From Deltaproteobacteria bacterium (lineage in GTDB: Bacteria; Desulfobacterota; Syntrophia; Syntrophales; UBA5619), in assembly GCA_023487865.1 (NCBI GenBank), contig JAMDBG010000205.1, forward strand, positions 1 to 23,633: a stretch of DNA of 23,633 nucleotides, read 5' to 3'. Under the pieces are notes generated by a model. That model did not search any database and had not been told where the DNA came from. It was given only the letters and a program-made list of their open reading frames with translations. Every line of letters starts with the position of its first letter. The first letter of the stretch is position 1. Below, piece after piece: positions 1-8,804 of this stretch. The position numbers and the translations under genes are program-made.

Positions 1-1077
1 AGGACCGCTTCGGTGGAATCGATCAAGCGGGCGGTGGAAGAAGCGGAACGCATCTCCGGGTGCGAGATCCGTTCCGTCTATGTCGGGATCGCCGGCGGCC
101 ATATCCGGGGACAGAACAGCCTCGGCATCGTGGCCGTCAAGGGACGCGAGGTGAACGAGGATGATGTGGAACGGGCCATCGATGCAGCCAAGGCGATCGC
201 CATCCCCATAGACCGGCAGATCCTTCACACCCTCCCTCAATACTATGTCGTCGACGAACAGGACGGAATCCGCGATCCGGTGGGGATGTCGGGGGTCCGA
301 CTGGAGGCGAAGGTCCATATCGTGACCGGCGCCGTGACCTCCATCCAGAATGTTGTGAAGTCGGTCAATCGCGTCGGGCTGGACATCAACGAAATCGTCC
401 TGGAACAGATCGCTTCCAGCGAAGCGGTCCTGAGCGACGACGAAAAGGATCTCGGAGTCACCCTGGTCGACATCGGCGGCGGGACGACCGACATCGCGAT
501 CTTTTCAGAGGGGAGCATCAAGCACACGGCGATCCTGCCCGTTGGCGGCAATTACGTCACGAGCGACATTGCAACGGGCCTCCGGACACCGATGGCCGAG
601 GCGGAGAAGATCAAGATTCGGTACGGCTGTGCCTACTTGCCAATGATCCCCAAGGATGAGGCAATCGAAGTCCCCAGCGTCGGGGGGCGGGAACCGCGGG
701 AGGTCTCGCGTCAGATTCTGGGCCGGATCATCGAACCACGCATGGAAGAGATCCTGATGATGGCCTATAAGGAGATCACCAAATCCGGCTGCGAAGACAT
801 CCTGGCCGCAGGAGTCGTCTTGACGGGCGGGGCTTCGATCCTCGAAGGGGTCCCTGAACTGGCGGAGCAGATCTTCAATATGCCGGTCCGGAGAGGCTGC
901 CCGATAGGCATCGGCGGGCTCACGGATGTCGTCAACAGCCCCCTGTATGCAACCGGCGTGGGGCTGGTGGTCTATGGAAGCCGTAACATCGCCCGAGAGA
1001 AGCTGGGCCGGGCGGAGGGGAATTTTATCAGCCGGATGTTTAAACGACTCAAACAGTGGATTCTTGAATTCTTTTAG
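1..1077 (+). CDS. ftsA: Cell division protein FtsA (5' truncated by window edge)
   Basis: FtsA is the actin-like ATPase that tethers FtsZ to the inner membrane and recruits later division proteins. The reading frame is open from base 1, so the first roughly 50-60 residues of a usual 410-420 residue protein lie outside the window; the GTG at 13 is internal. Visible signatures are the phosphate-binding DIGGGTTD motif (469-492), the adenosine motif VLTGGASILEGV near 826-860, and a C-terminal tail (FKRLKQWILEFF). That tail is basic and amphipathic, as expected of the FtsA membrane-targeting helix. ftsZ follows after 10 bp, and its Shine-Dalgarno starts within the ftsA stop codon, so the two are co-transcribed. 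Identification is firm from motifs plus the neighbour. Confidence 0.97.
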   Translation, partial: RTASVESIKRAVEEAERISGCEIRSVYVGIAGGHIRGQNSLGIVAVKGREVNEDDVERAIDAAKAIAIPIDRQILHTLPQYYVVDEQDGIRDPVGMSGVRLEAKVHIVTGAVTSIQNVVKSVNRVGLDINEIVLEQIASSEAVLSDDEKDLGVTLVDIGGGTTDIAIFSEGSIKHTAILPVGGNYVTSDIATGLRTPMAEAEKIKIRYGCAYLPMIPKDEAIEVPSVGGREPREVSRQILGRIIEPRMEEILMMAYKEITKSGCEDILAAGVVLTGGASILEGVPELAEQIFNMPVRRGCPIGIGGLTDVVNSPLYATGVGLVVYGSRNIAREKLGRAEGNFISRMFKRLKQWILEFF

Positions 1078-1087
1078 GAGGGAAGGC

Positions 1088-2230
1088 ATGATGTTCGAAC
1101 TGTCAAATGGAGGGTTGACAAGCGCAGCCAGGATCAAAGTGATCGGCATCGGCGGTGCAGGTGGAAATGCAGTCAATACCATGATCTCATACCACCTTCG
1201 GGGCGTTGATTTCATCGCGGCCAACACCGATGCGCAGGCGCTGGAAGCGTCCGCCTCGCCGGTCAAAATCCAGCTGGGCGCCGAGGTCACCAAAGGGTTG
1301 GGCGCCGGTTCGGACCCCGACATCGGAAAACAGGCCGCCCTCGAAACCAGAGAATTTCTGAAAACGCAGCTTGAGGGAGCCGATATGATCTTCATCACCG
1401 CGGGACTCGGCGGCGGGACCGGTACGGGAGGCGCACCGGTCGCGGCGGAGATTGCCAAGGAACTGGGGGTGCTGACGGTGGCGGTCGTAACAAAACCCTT
1501 CCATTTCGAGGGGAAGAGACGGAACAATCAGGCCGACGTGGGGATCGCTGAACTGAGAAAGGTAGTGGACACCCTCATTATCGTACCCAATCAGCGGCTC
1601 CTCAGTCTGGGCGGTCGCAACACCTCGCTCCTCGAAGCGTTCAAGAAGGCCGATGATATCCTCTACCATGCCGTCAAGGGGATATCCGACCTGATCATGG
1701 TTCCGGGGCTCATCAATCTCGACTTCGCCGATGTAAAGGCCGTCATGTCGGAGATGGGAATGGCCCTGATGGGGACCGGCGTCGCCAGCGGAGAAAACAG
1801 GGCGGTGGAAGCGGCCCAGAGGGCGATCTCGTCGCCGCTTCTCGAAGACAATACCATTCAAGGCGCCCGCGGCGTCCTGCTGAACATCACCGGCGGCCCG
1901 GACATGACCCTCTATGAAATCAATGAAGCGTCCTCCCTGATCCAGTCCGAGGCACACGAGGAGGCGAACATCATCTTCGGCACCGTCGTCGACGAAACGA
2001 TGGGGGACGAGATCCGGATCACCGTGATCGCGACCGGATTTGAAAATACGGAACTGCCGAGGAGTAACATCACACCGCTGGGCAGTATCCGACGGAGCAA
2101 TCTGGCCATCCCCACCTTCATCCGGAACGACAAACCAGTGGACACCTCTTCGGTGAAACCTGGGACGGCCGATGAGGAGGAGAACCCCGATCTGGAGATC
2201 CCCACGTTCTTGAGGCGTCAGGCGGACTAG
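1088..2230 (+). CDS. ftsZ: Cell division protein FtsZ
   Basis: FtsZ is the tubulin-like GTPase that polymerises into the cytokinetic Z-ring. The start is ATG 1088 because AGGAGG (1076-1081) lies 6 bp upstream; a second ATG follows directly at 1091. The product is 380 residues, a normal length. It has the nucleotide-binding start KVIGIGGAGGNAVNTM, the tubulin signature GGGTGTG at residues 108-114, and the T7-loop region NLDFADVKAVMSEMG. The C-terminal peptide DLEIPTFLRR (368-377), which binds FtsA and other partners, ends in QAD. Oddly, a closely similar segment NLAIPTFIR lies at 338-346 in the linker, so the partner-binding peptide appears twice. The gene is followed by a long inverted-repeat element. 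Confidence 0.98.
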   Translation: MMFELSNGGLTSAARIKVIGIGGAGGNAVNTMISYHLRGVDFIAANTDAQALEASASPVKIQLGAEVTKGLGAGSDPDIGKQAALETREFLKTQLEGADMIFITAGLGGGTGTGGAPVAAEIAKELGVLTVAVVTKPFHFEGKRRNNQADVGIAELRKVVDTLIIVPNQRLLSLGGRNTSLLEAFKKADDILYHAVKGISDLIMVPGLINLDFADVKAVMSEMGMALMGTGVASGENRAVEAAQRAISSPLLEDNTIQGARGVLLNITGGPDMTLYEINEASSLIQSEAHEEANIIFGTVVDETMGDEIRITVIATGFENTELPRSNITPLGSIRRSNLAIPTFIRNDKPVDTSSVKPGTADEEENPDLEIPTFLRRQAD

Positions 2231-2232
2231 GA

Positions 2233-2355
2233 CGGCTTCGGAAAAGGCCCCCGATGCGTCGTTGCCCTTCGCTCTTCGTCGTTGCGGCGTACGAAAGGGT
2301 ACGCCTCATTCCTCAGAGCTCGGCCGCCTTGCCTCCGGGGCCTTTTGCGAAGCCG
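2233..2355. repeat. Long inverted-repeat intergenic element downstream of ftsZ
   Basis: The outer arms 2233-2251 and 2337-2355 are reverse complements at 18 of 19 positions. Inside are a perfect 7-bp hairpin (GGCGTAC 2286-2292 with GTACGCC 2299-2305, 6-base loop) and a 9-base direct repeat CGTCGTTGC (2257-2265 and 2277-2285). There is no ORF and no U-tract, so this is not a standard intrinsic terminator, although the RNA would fold strongly and could end or protect the ftsZ transcript. The form resembles small dispersed intergenic or MITE-like repeats of Desulfobacterota genomes. No second copy occurs in this window, so dispersal cannot be shown here. Confidence 0.7.
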
Positions 2356-2430
2356 CCCCACAATGACTGCGGACAGAGCGTCGCCGCGGGGGGATCGAAC
2401 AGAGGAATGGCATAAGGGAGCGGCAAACAG

Positions 2431-4143
2431 ATGTCCTGGAAGGTGAGAAAACGGTGCCTCGACATCCTCGCAGGGGAAGAGGGCTTCGTCCGGAAGATCT
2501 GGGGGGAGGCGCTGACGGTCTGTCTCGCCTATCCGAACGCCTACCGGACAGGGATGTCCAATCTCGGTTTTCAGGCCGTATATGCCCTCATCAACCGCCA
2601 CCCCGGCAGTCTGTGCGAACGGGTATTTCTCCCCGATTCCGGCGACGAGACGGCCCATGCCGCCTCTGCCGCCCCGCTCTTCAGCCTCGAATCGCAACGG
2701 CCCCTGGCCGATTTCGACATGGTGGCCTTTTCCCTCTCTTTTGAAAACGACTATCCCAACGTCCTGAAGATCCTCGCTAGGGCGGGGATCCCCCTTGCAG
2801 CCTCGGAGCGGAAGGAGAAGGACCCCCTCGTCATCGGCGGCGGCATCTCCGTCACCCTGAATCCCGAACCCCTTGCCGACTTCTTTGATCTGTTTCTGAT
2901 CGGCGAAGGCGAGGCCCTCCTCCCCGATTTTCTCAATGCGGCGGTTGCCCTCAGACGGAAACTCACCCGGGCGGCGTTCCTGGACCGGATACAGAAGGAG
3001 ATTTCCGGGGCCTACGTCCCCAGTCATTATGAGGTAATCACCGAACCGGAGGGACGTATCACCGCCCGGAAGCCCCTCGACGCCGCCTATCCCCGGCGGA
3101 TCATTCGACGCACGGCCATCGATATCAACACATTCCCGACCGAACAGGGGATCACCACCGATGACAGCGAATTCGGCGGCATGTTCCTCACGGAGGTCAG
3201 CAGGGGATGCCAGCGGGGATGCCGCTTCTGCGCTGCGGGTTTTGTCTACCGGCCGGCGCGTTTCCGCAACGCCGCAATCCTGGAGGACTCCTTCCGCCGG
3301 GGATTGAAAAAGAGAAGGACCATCGGCCTGCTGGGAACGGCCGTCTCGGATCACCCCGATCTCATCCCCCTTTGCCGTTCCATCCTGAAAGAGGGGGGAT
3401 CTGTGGCTGTCGGTTCCTTTCGCCTGGACCGCCTGAGCGGGCCGATGGCGGCGCTCCTTAAGGAAACCGGCGTGGAAACACTCTCCCTTGCGCCTGAAGC
3501 AGGCTCCCAGCGCCTCCGGGACGTCATTCGCAAGGGGATTACGGAAGCGGAGATCTTCTCCGCAGTGGACAACCTTCTGGAATATGATATAGTCCGCCTT
3601 CGACTCTATTTCATGGTCGGCCTCCCCACGGAGACGGATGAGGATGTGGACGCCATCGTTCATCTGGTGAAGAAAATGGAACACCGGGCCCGCCACTCTT
3701 CAGCGGGTAAGAAAGGATTCCGGAGTCTGACGCTCAGCATCAACCAGTTCATTCCGAAACCCGCCACTCCTTTGCAGTGGTGCCCTTTGGAGGATACGGC
3801 CGTCGTCAAGCGAAGAATCCGGCGAATCACCGATGGCCTGCGGACAGAGAAGTCGGTCTCGGTCACCCATGACCTTCCGAAGTGGAATTACATCCAGGCC
3901 CTCCTCACCCTGGGAGACAGGAAGGTGGGAAAGCTGCTTCTCGCGGTCCACCGGTTAGAAGGAAACTGGGCGCAGGCCTTCCGGGAGGTGAACATCAATC
4001 CCGACTTTTACGTCCACCGTCGGAAGGAGACCGATGAGATCCTGCCGTGGGATTTCATCGATCATGGAACCGAAAAAACACTGCTCGTAAGTGAATACCG
4101 GAAGGCATTGTCCGAAAAAATCCTTGAGGAGACAAGACCATGA
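2431..4143 (+). CDS. B12-binding-type radical SAM protein (TIGR03960-like)
   Basis: The 570-residue protein has an N-terminal cobalamin-binding-like region (about 25-170, with YPNAYRTGMSNLGFQ and DPLVIGGG). A radical SAM core follows, with the cluster motif Cys260-X3-Cys264-X2-Cys267 in SRGCQRGCRFCAAGF and then the typical YRPAR. Cysteine placement indicates a [4Fe-4S] cluster that cleaves S-adenosylmethionine. The substrate is unknown. In related proteins a DUF2344 (TIGR03936) domain is often fused or adjacent; I do not see it here. ATG 2431 is preceded by AAGGGAG (2414-2420), 10 bp upstream. The stop overlaps the next start (ATGA at 4140-4143), indicating translational coupling with the UPF0182 gene. 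Family assignment is good; function is not known. Confidence 0.88.
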   Translation: MSWKVRKRCLDILAGEEGFVRKIWGEALTVCLAYPNAYRTGMSNLGFQAVYALINRHPGSLCERVFLPDSGDETAHAASAAPLFSLESQRPLADFDMVAFSLSFENDYPNVLKILARAGIPLAASERKEKDPLVIGGGISVTLNPEPLADFFDLFLIGEGEALLPDFLNAAVALRRKLTRAAFLDRIQKEISGAYVPSHYEVITEPEGRITARKPLDAAYPRRIIRRTAIDINTFPTEQGITTDDSEFGGMFLTEVSRGCQRGCRFCAAGFVYRPARFRNAAILEDSFRRGLKKRRTIGLLGTAVSDHPDLIPLCRSILKEGGSVAVGSFRLDRLSGPMAALLKETGVETLSLAPEAGSQRLRDVIRKGITEAEIFSAVDNLLEYDIVRLRLYFMVGLPTETDEDVDAIVHLVKKMEHRARHSSAGKKGFRSLTLSINQFIPKPATPLQWCPLEDTAVVKRRIRRITDGLRTEKSVSVTHDLPKWNYIQALLTLGDRKVGKLLLAVHRLEGNWAQAFREVNINPDFYVHRRKETDEILPWDFIDHGTEKTLLVSEYRKALSEKILEETRP

Positions 4144-6890
4144 CCATTATCCATGCACCCAAGGCCCAAGCCAGACAGATGAAAGGCATGCTCATCTTCA
4201 TCGTCGCGCTGGTTCTGTTTATCAGCCTACTGAGGATCATCGGCCTGATCACCGACTGGTTCTGGTACCAAGAGGTAGGTTACGAGACGATCTTCACAGT
4301 GACCCTTCTGGCGAAGATCAAGACCGGCGCTCTCTTCGGCGCAGGGTTTTTTCTTGTCCTCTACGTGAATCTCCTGATTGCAATGCGGTTATCGCGGGAA
4401 CCCCTTTTCGGCGATCCGTCGGGAGATTTCGCCCTTCCCTTCCGGGAAATGGAGCCGGCCACCCTCAAGCTCCTGATCCTCATGGGTTCCCTTCTCATCG
4501 GACTGTTTGCCGCCGCCAACGGCGCCGCCCAGTGGGAAAATCTGCTCCTCTTCCTGAATCCTTCCCCGTTCGGCGTCTCCGACCCGCTCTTTGACAAAGA
4601 TATCAGTTTTTATGTCTTCCAGTTCCCCTTTCTCCTGCACCTTTTCGGCTGGTTGAAGTTCGTCCTGATCGTGACGGCGGCGGCGACGGGATTCATCTAT
4701 CTCCTCCGGCGATCGTTTCTGTTCATCCCGCCGCGGATCTGGAAGTTGGCCCCGGCAGCCCGGGTGCATATCGCAATTCTCGTCGCCCTGTTCCTGTTCT
4801 GGGGCGTCTTCGGCACCTGGCTCGATCTCAACGATCTGCTTTTCACGAAACGGGGAGTGGTCTTCGGCCCGGGCTATACCGACGTGACCACCCAGGTATG
4901 GGTTCTGCAGCTGATGATGGGGCTTTACGGCCTGGCGGGTCTGGCCGCGCTCTTCTTCGCCTTTCGCCCCGACTGGCGTCCCCCGGCGGCGGCAATCCTC
5001 CTGCTGATCGCGGCATCGATCCTGGGCCGGGGGATTTACCCTTCCCTCATCCAGAAATTCCAGGTTATCCCCAACGAGATCGTCGCCGAAACCCCTTATC
5101 TGGAGAAGAACATCAAATACACGCGACTCGCCTACGGTCTGACCCAGATCGAGGAAAAGGAATTTCCGACCGAGGAGAATCTGACGGCGAAGGACCTGGA
5201 GAAGAACAACCTTACCGTCAAGAACATCCGGCTTTGGAACCATGGCCCGCTCCTGCAGACTTACAGCCAGCTCCAGGAGATGCGGACCTACTACAAGTTC
5301 ACCGGCGTCGACAACGACCGTTACACGATCAACGGCGAATACCGGCAGGTGATGCTCTCCCCCCGGGAGATCTCCTACCCGGCCCTCCCCTCCCGGACCT
5401 GGGTCAATGAACATCTGACTTACACCCATGGCTACGGCGTCGTCCTGGGGCCGGTGAACCGCGTCTCCGCCGAGGGGCTCCCGGAATTTTTCATCAAGGA
5501 CATCCCTCCCGTCTCGACGACGCCGCTCAAGGTGACGCGCCCGGAGATCTACTTCGGGGAGAACTCCAACGAATACGTCTTCGTCCGTTCCAAACAGCCG
5601 GAGTTCGACTACCCCGTGGGGGACAAGAACGTTTACTCCCGCTACGAGGGGAAGGGGGGTGTCCCTCTCTCCTTCCTGAAAAAACTGATCTTCGCGGTCC
5701 GCTTCGGCTCCATCACGATGCTCCTGTCCGACGACATCACCTCCGACAGTCGTATCGTATACCACCGGAACGTCCGTGAGCGGGTGTCGATGATCGCCCC
5801 CTTTGCGCGCCTGGACGGCGACCCCTACCTCGTCATCTCACCCGAGGGACGCCTCTTGTGGTTCGTCGACGGCTATACGACGACCGACCGCTTCCCCTAT
5901 TCGGAGCCGACACCCGAGCTGGGAAACTATATCCGCAACACGATCAAGGCGGTCATCGACGCCTATGACGGGACGGTCCAACTCTACGTCAGCGATCCGA
6001 CCGATCCCATCATGCAGACCTACGCCCGGATCTTCCCCGGCGTTTACAAGCCGCTGGAGGAGATGCCGGAGGCGCTCCGGAGCCATATCCGTTACCCCCC
6101 GGGGCTCCTGGCGATCCAGGCGCGGATGTACCGGGCCTACCACATGCAGGACCCTCAGGTCTTCTATAACAAGGAGGACCTCTGGTCGATCCCCGGCAAG
6201 CAGGTCGCCGGAGGCCAGCAGGCGATGGACCCCTACTACACGATCATGAAGCTCCCGGAGGCGCAGAAAGAGGAGTTCATCCTCCTGGCGCCCTTCACAC
6301 CCAGCATGAAGGACAACATGTCGGCCTGGATGGCCGCCCGTTGCGACGCCCCCCACTACGGGAAGGTGATCATCTACAAGTTCCCCAAACAGAAGCTGGT
6401 CTACGGCCCCCGTCAGATCGAGGCCCGGATCGACCAGGACACGATGATCTCCCAGCAGCTCACCCTCTGGCAGCAGCACGGATCGAACGTCATCCGGGGG
6501 AGCCTGCTGGCGATCCCGATCGAGAAATCGATCCTCTATGTCGAATCCCTTTACCTGGCCGCCGCCAACGGCCAGCTTCCCGAGCTCAAGCGGGTCATCG
6601 TCGCTTACGGCAACACCATCGCCATGGAGGAAACGCTCGATCTTGCCCTCCGGAAGATCTTTGGCGGGGGGCCGATGAAAGACAAGGAACTGCGGACGGA
6701 GGTGAAGAAGCCTGAAGCCGGCAGGGAAATGAGTGACCGGCAGACGGCCCTCGATGCCCTCGGCCATTTCCGGAAGGCGCAGGAATTCCTCCGGCAGGGG
6801 AACTGGGGGGCCTTCGGCGAGGAACTGAAAAAAACGGGGGAGATCCTCCTCACCCTAGAGAAGAAGGGGGGAGCGGTAAAACAGAAATGA
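4140..6890 (+). CDS. UPF0182 family large integral membrane protein
   Basis: The 916-residue product matches the UPF0182 family (PF03699) in length and layout. There are about seven hydrophobic segments in the first 300 residues, followed by a long soluble, probably extracytoplasmic domain of about 580 residues. Recognisable family stretches are TDWFWYQEVGY near the first membrane segment and NPSPFGVSDPLFDKDISFYVF after the third. The function of the family is not established. The ATG overlaps the stop of the radical SAM gene, and its own stop overlaps an ATG of the next ORF. The gene therefore sits in the middle of a coupled three-gene unit. The C-terminal 60 residues are charged and probably helical. 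Confidence 0.93.
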   Translation: MTIIHAPKAQARQMKGMLIFIVALVLFISLLRIIGLITDWFWYQEVGYETIFTVTLLAKIKTGALFGAGFFLVLYVNLLIAMRLSREPLFGDPSGDFALPFREMEPATLKLLILMGSLLIGLFAAANGAAQWENLLLFLNPSPFGVSDPLFDKDISFYVFQFPFLLHLFGWLKFVLIVTAAATGFIYLLRRSFLFIPPRIWKLAPAARVHIAILVALFLFWGVFGTWLDLNDLLFTKRGVVFGPGYTDVTTQVWVLQLMMGLYGLAGLAALFFAFRPDWRPPAAAILLLIAASILGRGIYPSLIQKFQVIPNEIVAETPYLEKNIKYTRLAYGLTQIEEKEFPTEENLTAKDLEKNNLTVKNIRLWNHGPLLQTYSQLQEMRTYYKFTGVDNDRYTINGEYRQVMLSPREISYPALPSRTWVNEHLTYTHGYGVVLGPVNRVSAEGLPEFFIKDIPPVSTTPLKVTRPEIYFGENSNEYVFVRSKQPEFDYPVGDKNVYSRYEGKGGVPLSFLKKLIFAVRFGSITMLLSDDITSDSRIVYHRNVRERVSMIAPFARLDGDPYLVISPEGRLLWFVDGYTTTDRFPYSEPTPELGNYIRNTIKAVIDAYDGTVQLYVSDPTDPIMQTYARIFPGVYKPLEEMPEALRSHIRYPPGLLAIQARMYRAYHMQDPQVFYNKEDLWSIPGKQVAGGQQAMDPYYTIMKLPEAQKEEFILLAPFTPSMKDNMSAWMAARCDAPHYGKVIIYKFPKQKLVYGPRQIEARIDQDTMISQQLTLWQQHGSNVIRGSLLAIPIEKSILYVESLYLAAANGQLPELKRVIVAYGNTIAMEETLDLALRKIFGGGPMKDKELRTEVKKPEAGREMSDRQTALDALGHFRKAQEFLRQGNWGAFGEELKKTGEILLTLEKKGGAVKQK

Positions 6891-6913
6891 AACTCATCTT
6901 CAAGGAGGTCGTG

Positions 6914-7639
6914 ATGATCAACAGGGATAACCGGGTGGCCAAAGCCGTTGTGTGCAGGACAGGGGAAAAAAATCCCGGCCGGCGGCTGCTGGTCCGGACA
7001 GCCGTCTTTTTGTGTCTACTGGGGATCGTGAGTGGCTGCGCACCCAAAATTTATAACGTCAACATGCGGTATGAACCTACGAAGGCGACCCCGCCGGCGG
7101 TGACCGACGGCAGGAAATACAGCCTGACAGTGGCATCCTTTATCGATCAGAGGAAAATGGATGACCGTATGCTGATCGGCCGGGTGATCAAGTCGAATGG
7201 GACCCCCATCCCGATCCTGCCCAGATATGTCAAACCGGCGGACGCCGTCGCTGCGGCACTCCGCGACGTTTTGGTCAAATCGGGTTACGCCGTCGCTCCG
7301 GACCGACCGGCCTGGGATCTCAACGAGGCAGCGATTCGGCCGGAGTGGGGAACGATCCTCATCGGCGGAACCATCGATACCCTCGATCTGACCTGCGTCG
7401 AGACGCTGACGATGGCAAAGTACACCGCCACGGTGCGGGTGACGCTGATCTTTGCCGACGTTCAGAAGAAAAAGATCTTCTACCGGCTCGTCTCGGAGAG
7501 CAGTTCCTCCCTCGACCATGTCTTCCTCTCCGAGGCAAGGCTGGAGAGCCAGATCAACGGCGCCCTCTCCGACGCCATTGAAAAGGCCCTGGAGGGACCG
7601 GAGACAGGCCGCCAGATCCGAGAGGCGCTCAAACCATAA
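6914..7639 (+). CDS. Lipoprotein of unknown function (YajG-like)
   Basis: I chose ATG 6914 (241 residues) over the overlapping ATG 6887 because AAGGAGG at 6902-6908 lies 5 bp before 6914. The protein has a basic N-terminus, a hydrophobic core and a lipobox ending GIVSGC with Cys42, so it should be lipidated and anchored on the periplasmic side. The mature part starts a repeated beta-alpha pattern (LTVASFIDQRK, MLIGRVIKSNG, AVAAALRDVLVKSGYAV, GGTIDTLDL). This recalls the YajG-type lipoproteins that resemble the TolB N-terminal fold; that resemblance is from memory and weak. Its position after the UPF0182 gene, with coupled spacing, suggests a shared envelope role. Confidence 0.8.
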   Translation: MINRDNRVAKAVVCRTGEKNPGRRLLVRTAVFLCLLGIVSGCAPKIYNVNMRYEPTKATPPAVTDGRKYSLTVASFIDQRKMDDRMLIGRVIKSNGTPIPILPRYVKPADAVAAALRDVLVKSGYAVAPDRPAWDLNEAAIRPEWGTILIGGTIDTLDLTCVETLTMAKYTATVRVTLIFADVQKKKIFYRLVSESSSSLDHVFLSEARLESQINGALSDAIEKALEGPETGRQIREALKP

Positions 7640-7704
7640 CTCCACAGGGGCGGCACAGTAAATAAAGCCCCATCGGCAAGCGGAGCGGCAGCGGTGCATG
7701 GCCG

Positions 7705-8580
7705 TTACCAGTGGGGCTGGTTACCGATGCGATGGCCCATGACTTCGGTGGTTTCGGATACGACAACGAAGGCGTTCGGATCCTCCCTGCGGACGATCTG
7801 CTTGAGGGTAGCCACCTCCTGAAAGGTCACCACCGTGTAGAGGATCTGCTGCTCCCTTGTGGAATAAGCGCCCTGGCCGCGGAGGATGGTGACCCCGCGG
7901 TGAATCTCGCTGAGAATCCGGGCAGAAATTTTTTCCCACTGCGGCGAGATGATAAAGATCGCCTTCCGCTGGCTCAAACCTGTCACGACCAGATCGACGA
8001 TCTTCGTGGAGACATAGAGGTAGATCAGGGTATAGAGGGCATCTTCCAGAGAAAAGAAGAGCGCTGCGGCAGACAAAACAAGGATATTGAAGCCAAGCAC
8101 GGTCGTCCCGAGGCGGATGGAGAAGCGCTGCAGGAGGATCACCGACAGGATGTCGGTCCCGCCAGCCGATCCCATCGATTTCAAGATGATCCCGGATCCC
8201 GCTCCCTGGATCAGGCCGGCCAGGATGGCGGCAAGAAGCTTGTCCTGGACCGGAATGTCGACATCCACCCAGGCAATGGCTCCTGCAAACAGAAACATCC
8301 CGACCGTACTGTAAATGAAAAACCGGCGGCTGATGAAAAACCAACCGGCGATGAACAGCGGTACGTTTGCCAGAAAATAGACCAGGGCTACGGAAAGAAA
8401 CGGGAAGAGATAATGGATGACAAGGGCCAGTCCCGTCACTCCCCCGCTGACAAAACGATGGGGAACCAAAATCCCGTTGATGGCCAGAGCGCACAGAAGG
8501 CTCCCCAGAATCAGCAGCCCCATGTTCCGGCCGATGTTCATCAGGATCGGCCAGCCGCTCCACCGAAAACAGCCCGGCAT
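7705..8580 (-). CDS. YitT family membrane protein with DUF2179 domain
   Basis: The 291-residue protein has five to six hydrophobic segments in the first 200 residues (YitT_membrane, PF02588) and a C-terminal soluble DUF2179 domain (about 210-285). Family marks are the early LVPHRFVSGGVTGLALV, the GSAGGTDILSVIL region and the DUF2179 segment HRGVTILRGQGAYST. The family's function is not known; transport is often suggested. The start is ATG 8578-8580: the GGGAGG Shine-Dalgarno lies just upstream, and the in-frame GTG at 8587-8589 lies inside it. A perfect 10-bp hairpin (8606-8633) lies in the leader. The gene converges with the lipoprotein ending at 7639. Confidence 0.92.
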   Translation of the reverse strand: MPGCFRWSGWPILMNIGRNMGLLILGSLLCALAINGILVPHRFVSGGVTGLALVIHYLFPFLSVALVYFLANVPLFIAGWFFISRRFFIYSTVGMFLFAGAIAWVDVDIPVQDKLLAAILAGLIQGAGSGIILKSMGSAGGTDILSVILLQRFSIRLGTTVLGFNILVLSAAALFFSLEDALYTLIYLYVSTKIVDLVVTGLSQRKAIFIISPQWEKISARILSEIHRGVTILRGQGAYSTREQQILYTVVTFQEVATLKQIVRREDPNAFVVVSETTEVMGHRIGNQPHW

Positions 8581-8605
8581 CGAGATCACCTCCCTTTCGC
8601 GGATG

Positions 8606-8633
8606 CCCCCCGAAGCGAGTCGACTTCGGGGGG
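8606..8633 (-). promoter_or_regulatory. Perfect hairpin in the 5' leader of the YitT gene
   Basis: Arms 8606-8615 (CCCCCCGAAG) and 8624-8633 (CTTCGGGGGG) are exact reverse complements around an 8-base loop. On the minus strand it lies about 25 bases before the start codon and just ahead of the Shine-Dalgarno. It has no U-tract, so it is not a classic terminator. It could act on translation, mRNA stability or as a protein-binding palindrome. The structure is seen; the role is inferred. Confidence 0.55.
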
Positions 8634-8804
8634 TCGTATGTCCATACGCGGCAGGATCTCCGCTTCGGGGTGAGAGCGGTGATTCCGCCAGCGCCGATAT
8701 GATACAAGGATCGCCGGAAAAAGTATACAGGCAATACCCTATTCAAGTATTCCCTCCTGAATGCCGATCATAATCAAAAGAACTGCTACGGGAGGTGGAT
8801 AGCC

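Noticed and set aside
505..1527. 340-residue minus-strand ORF across ftsA/ftsZ
   Set aside because: It is antisense to two certain genes, has a low-complexity Pro/Ala/Ser-rich product and no ribosome site; it is an artefact of high GC.
2227..3696. 489-residue minus-strand ORF
   Set aside because: Antisense to the radical SAM gene with no recognisable domain; a GC-driven shadow.
4389..5765. 458-residue minus-strand ORF
   Set aside because: Antisense to the UPF0182 gene; charged, low-complexity product typical of a shadow frame.
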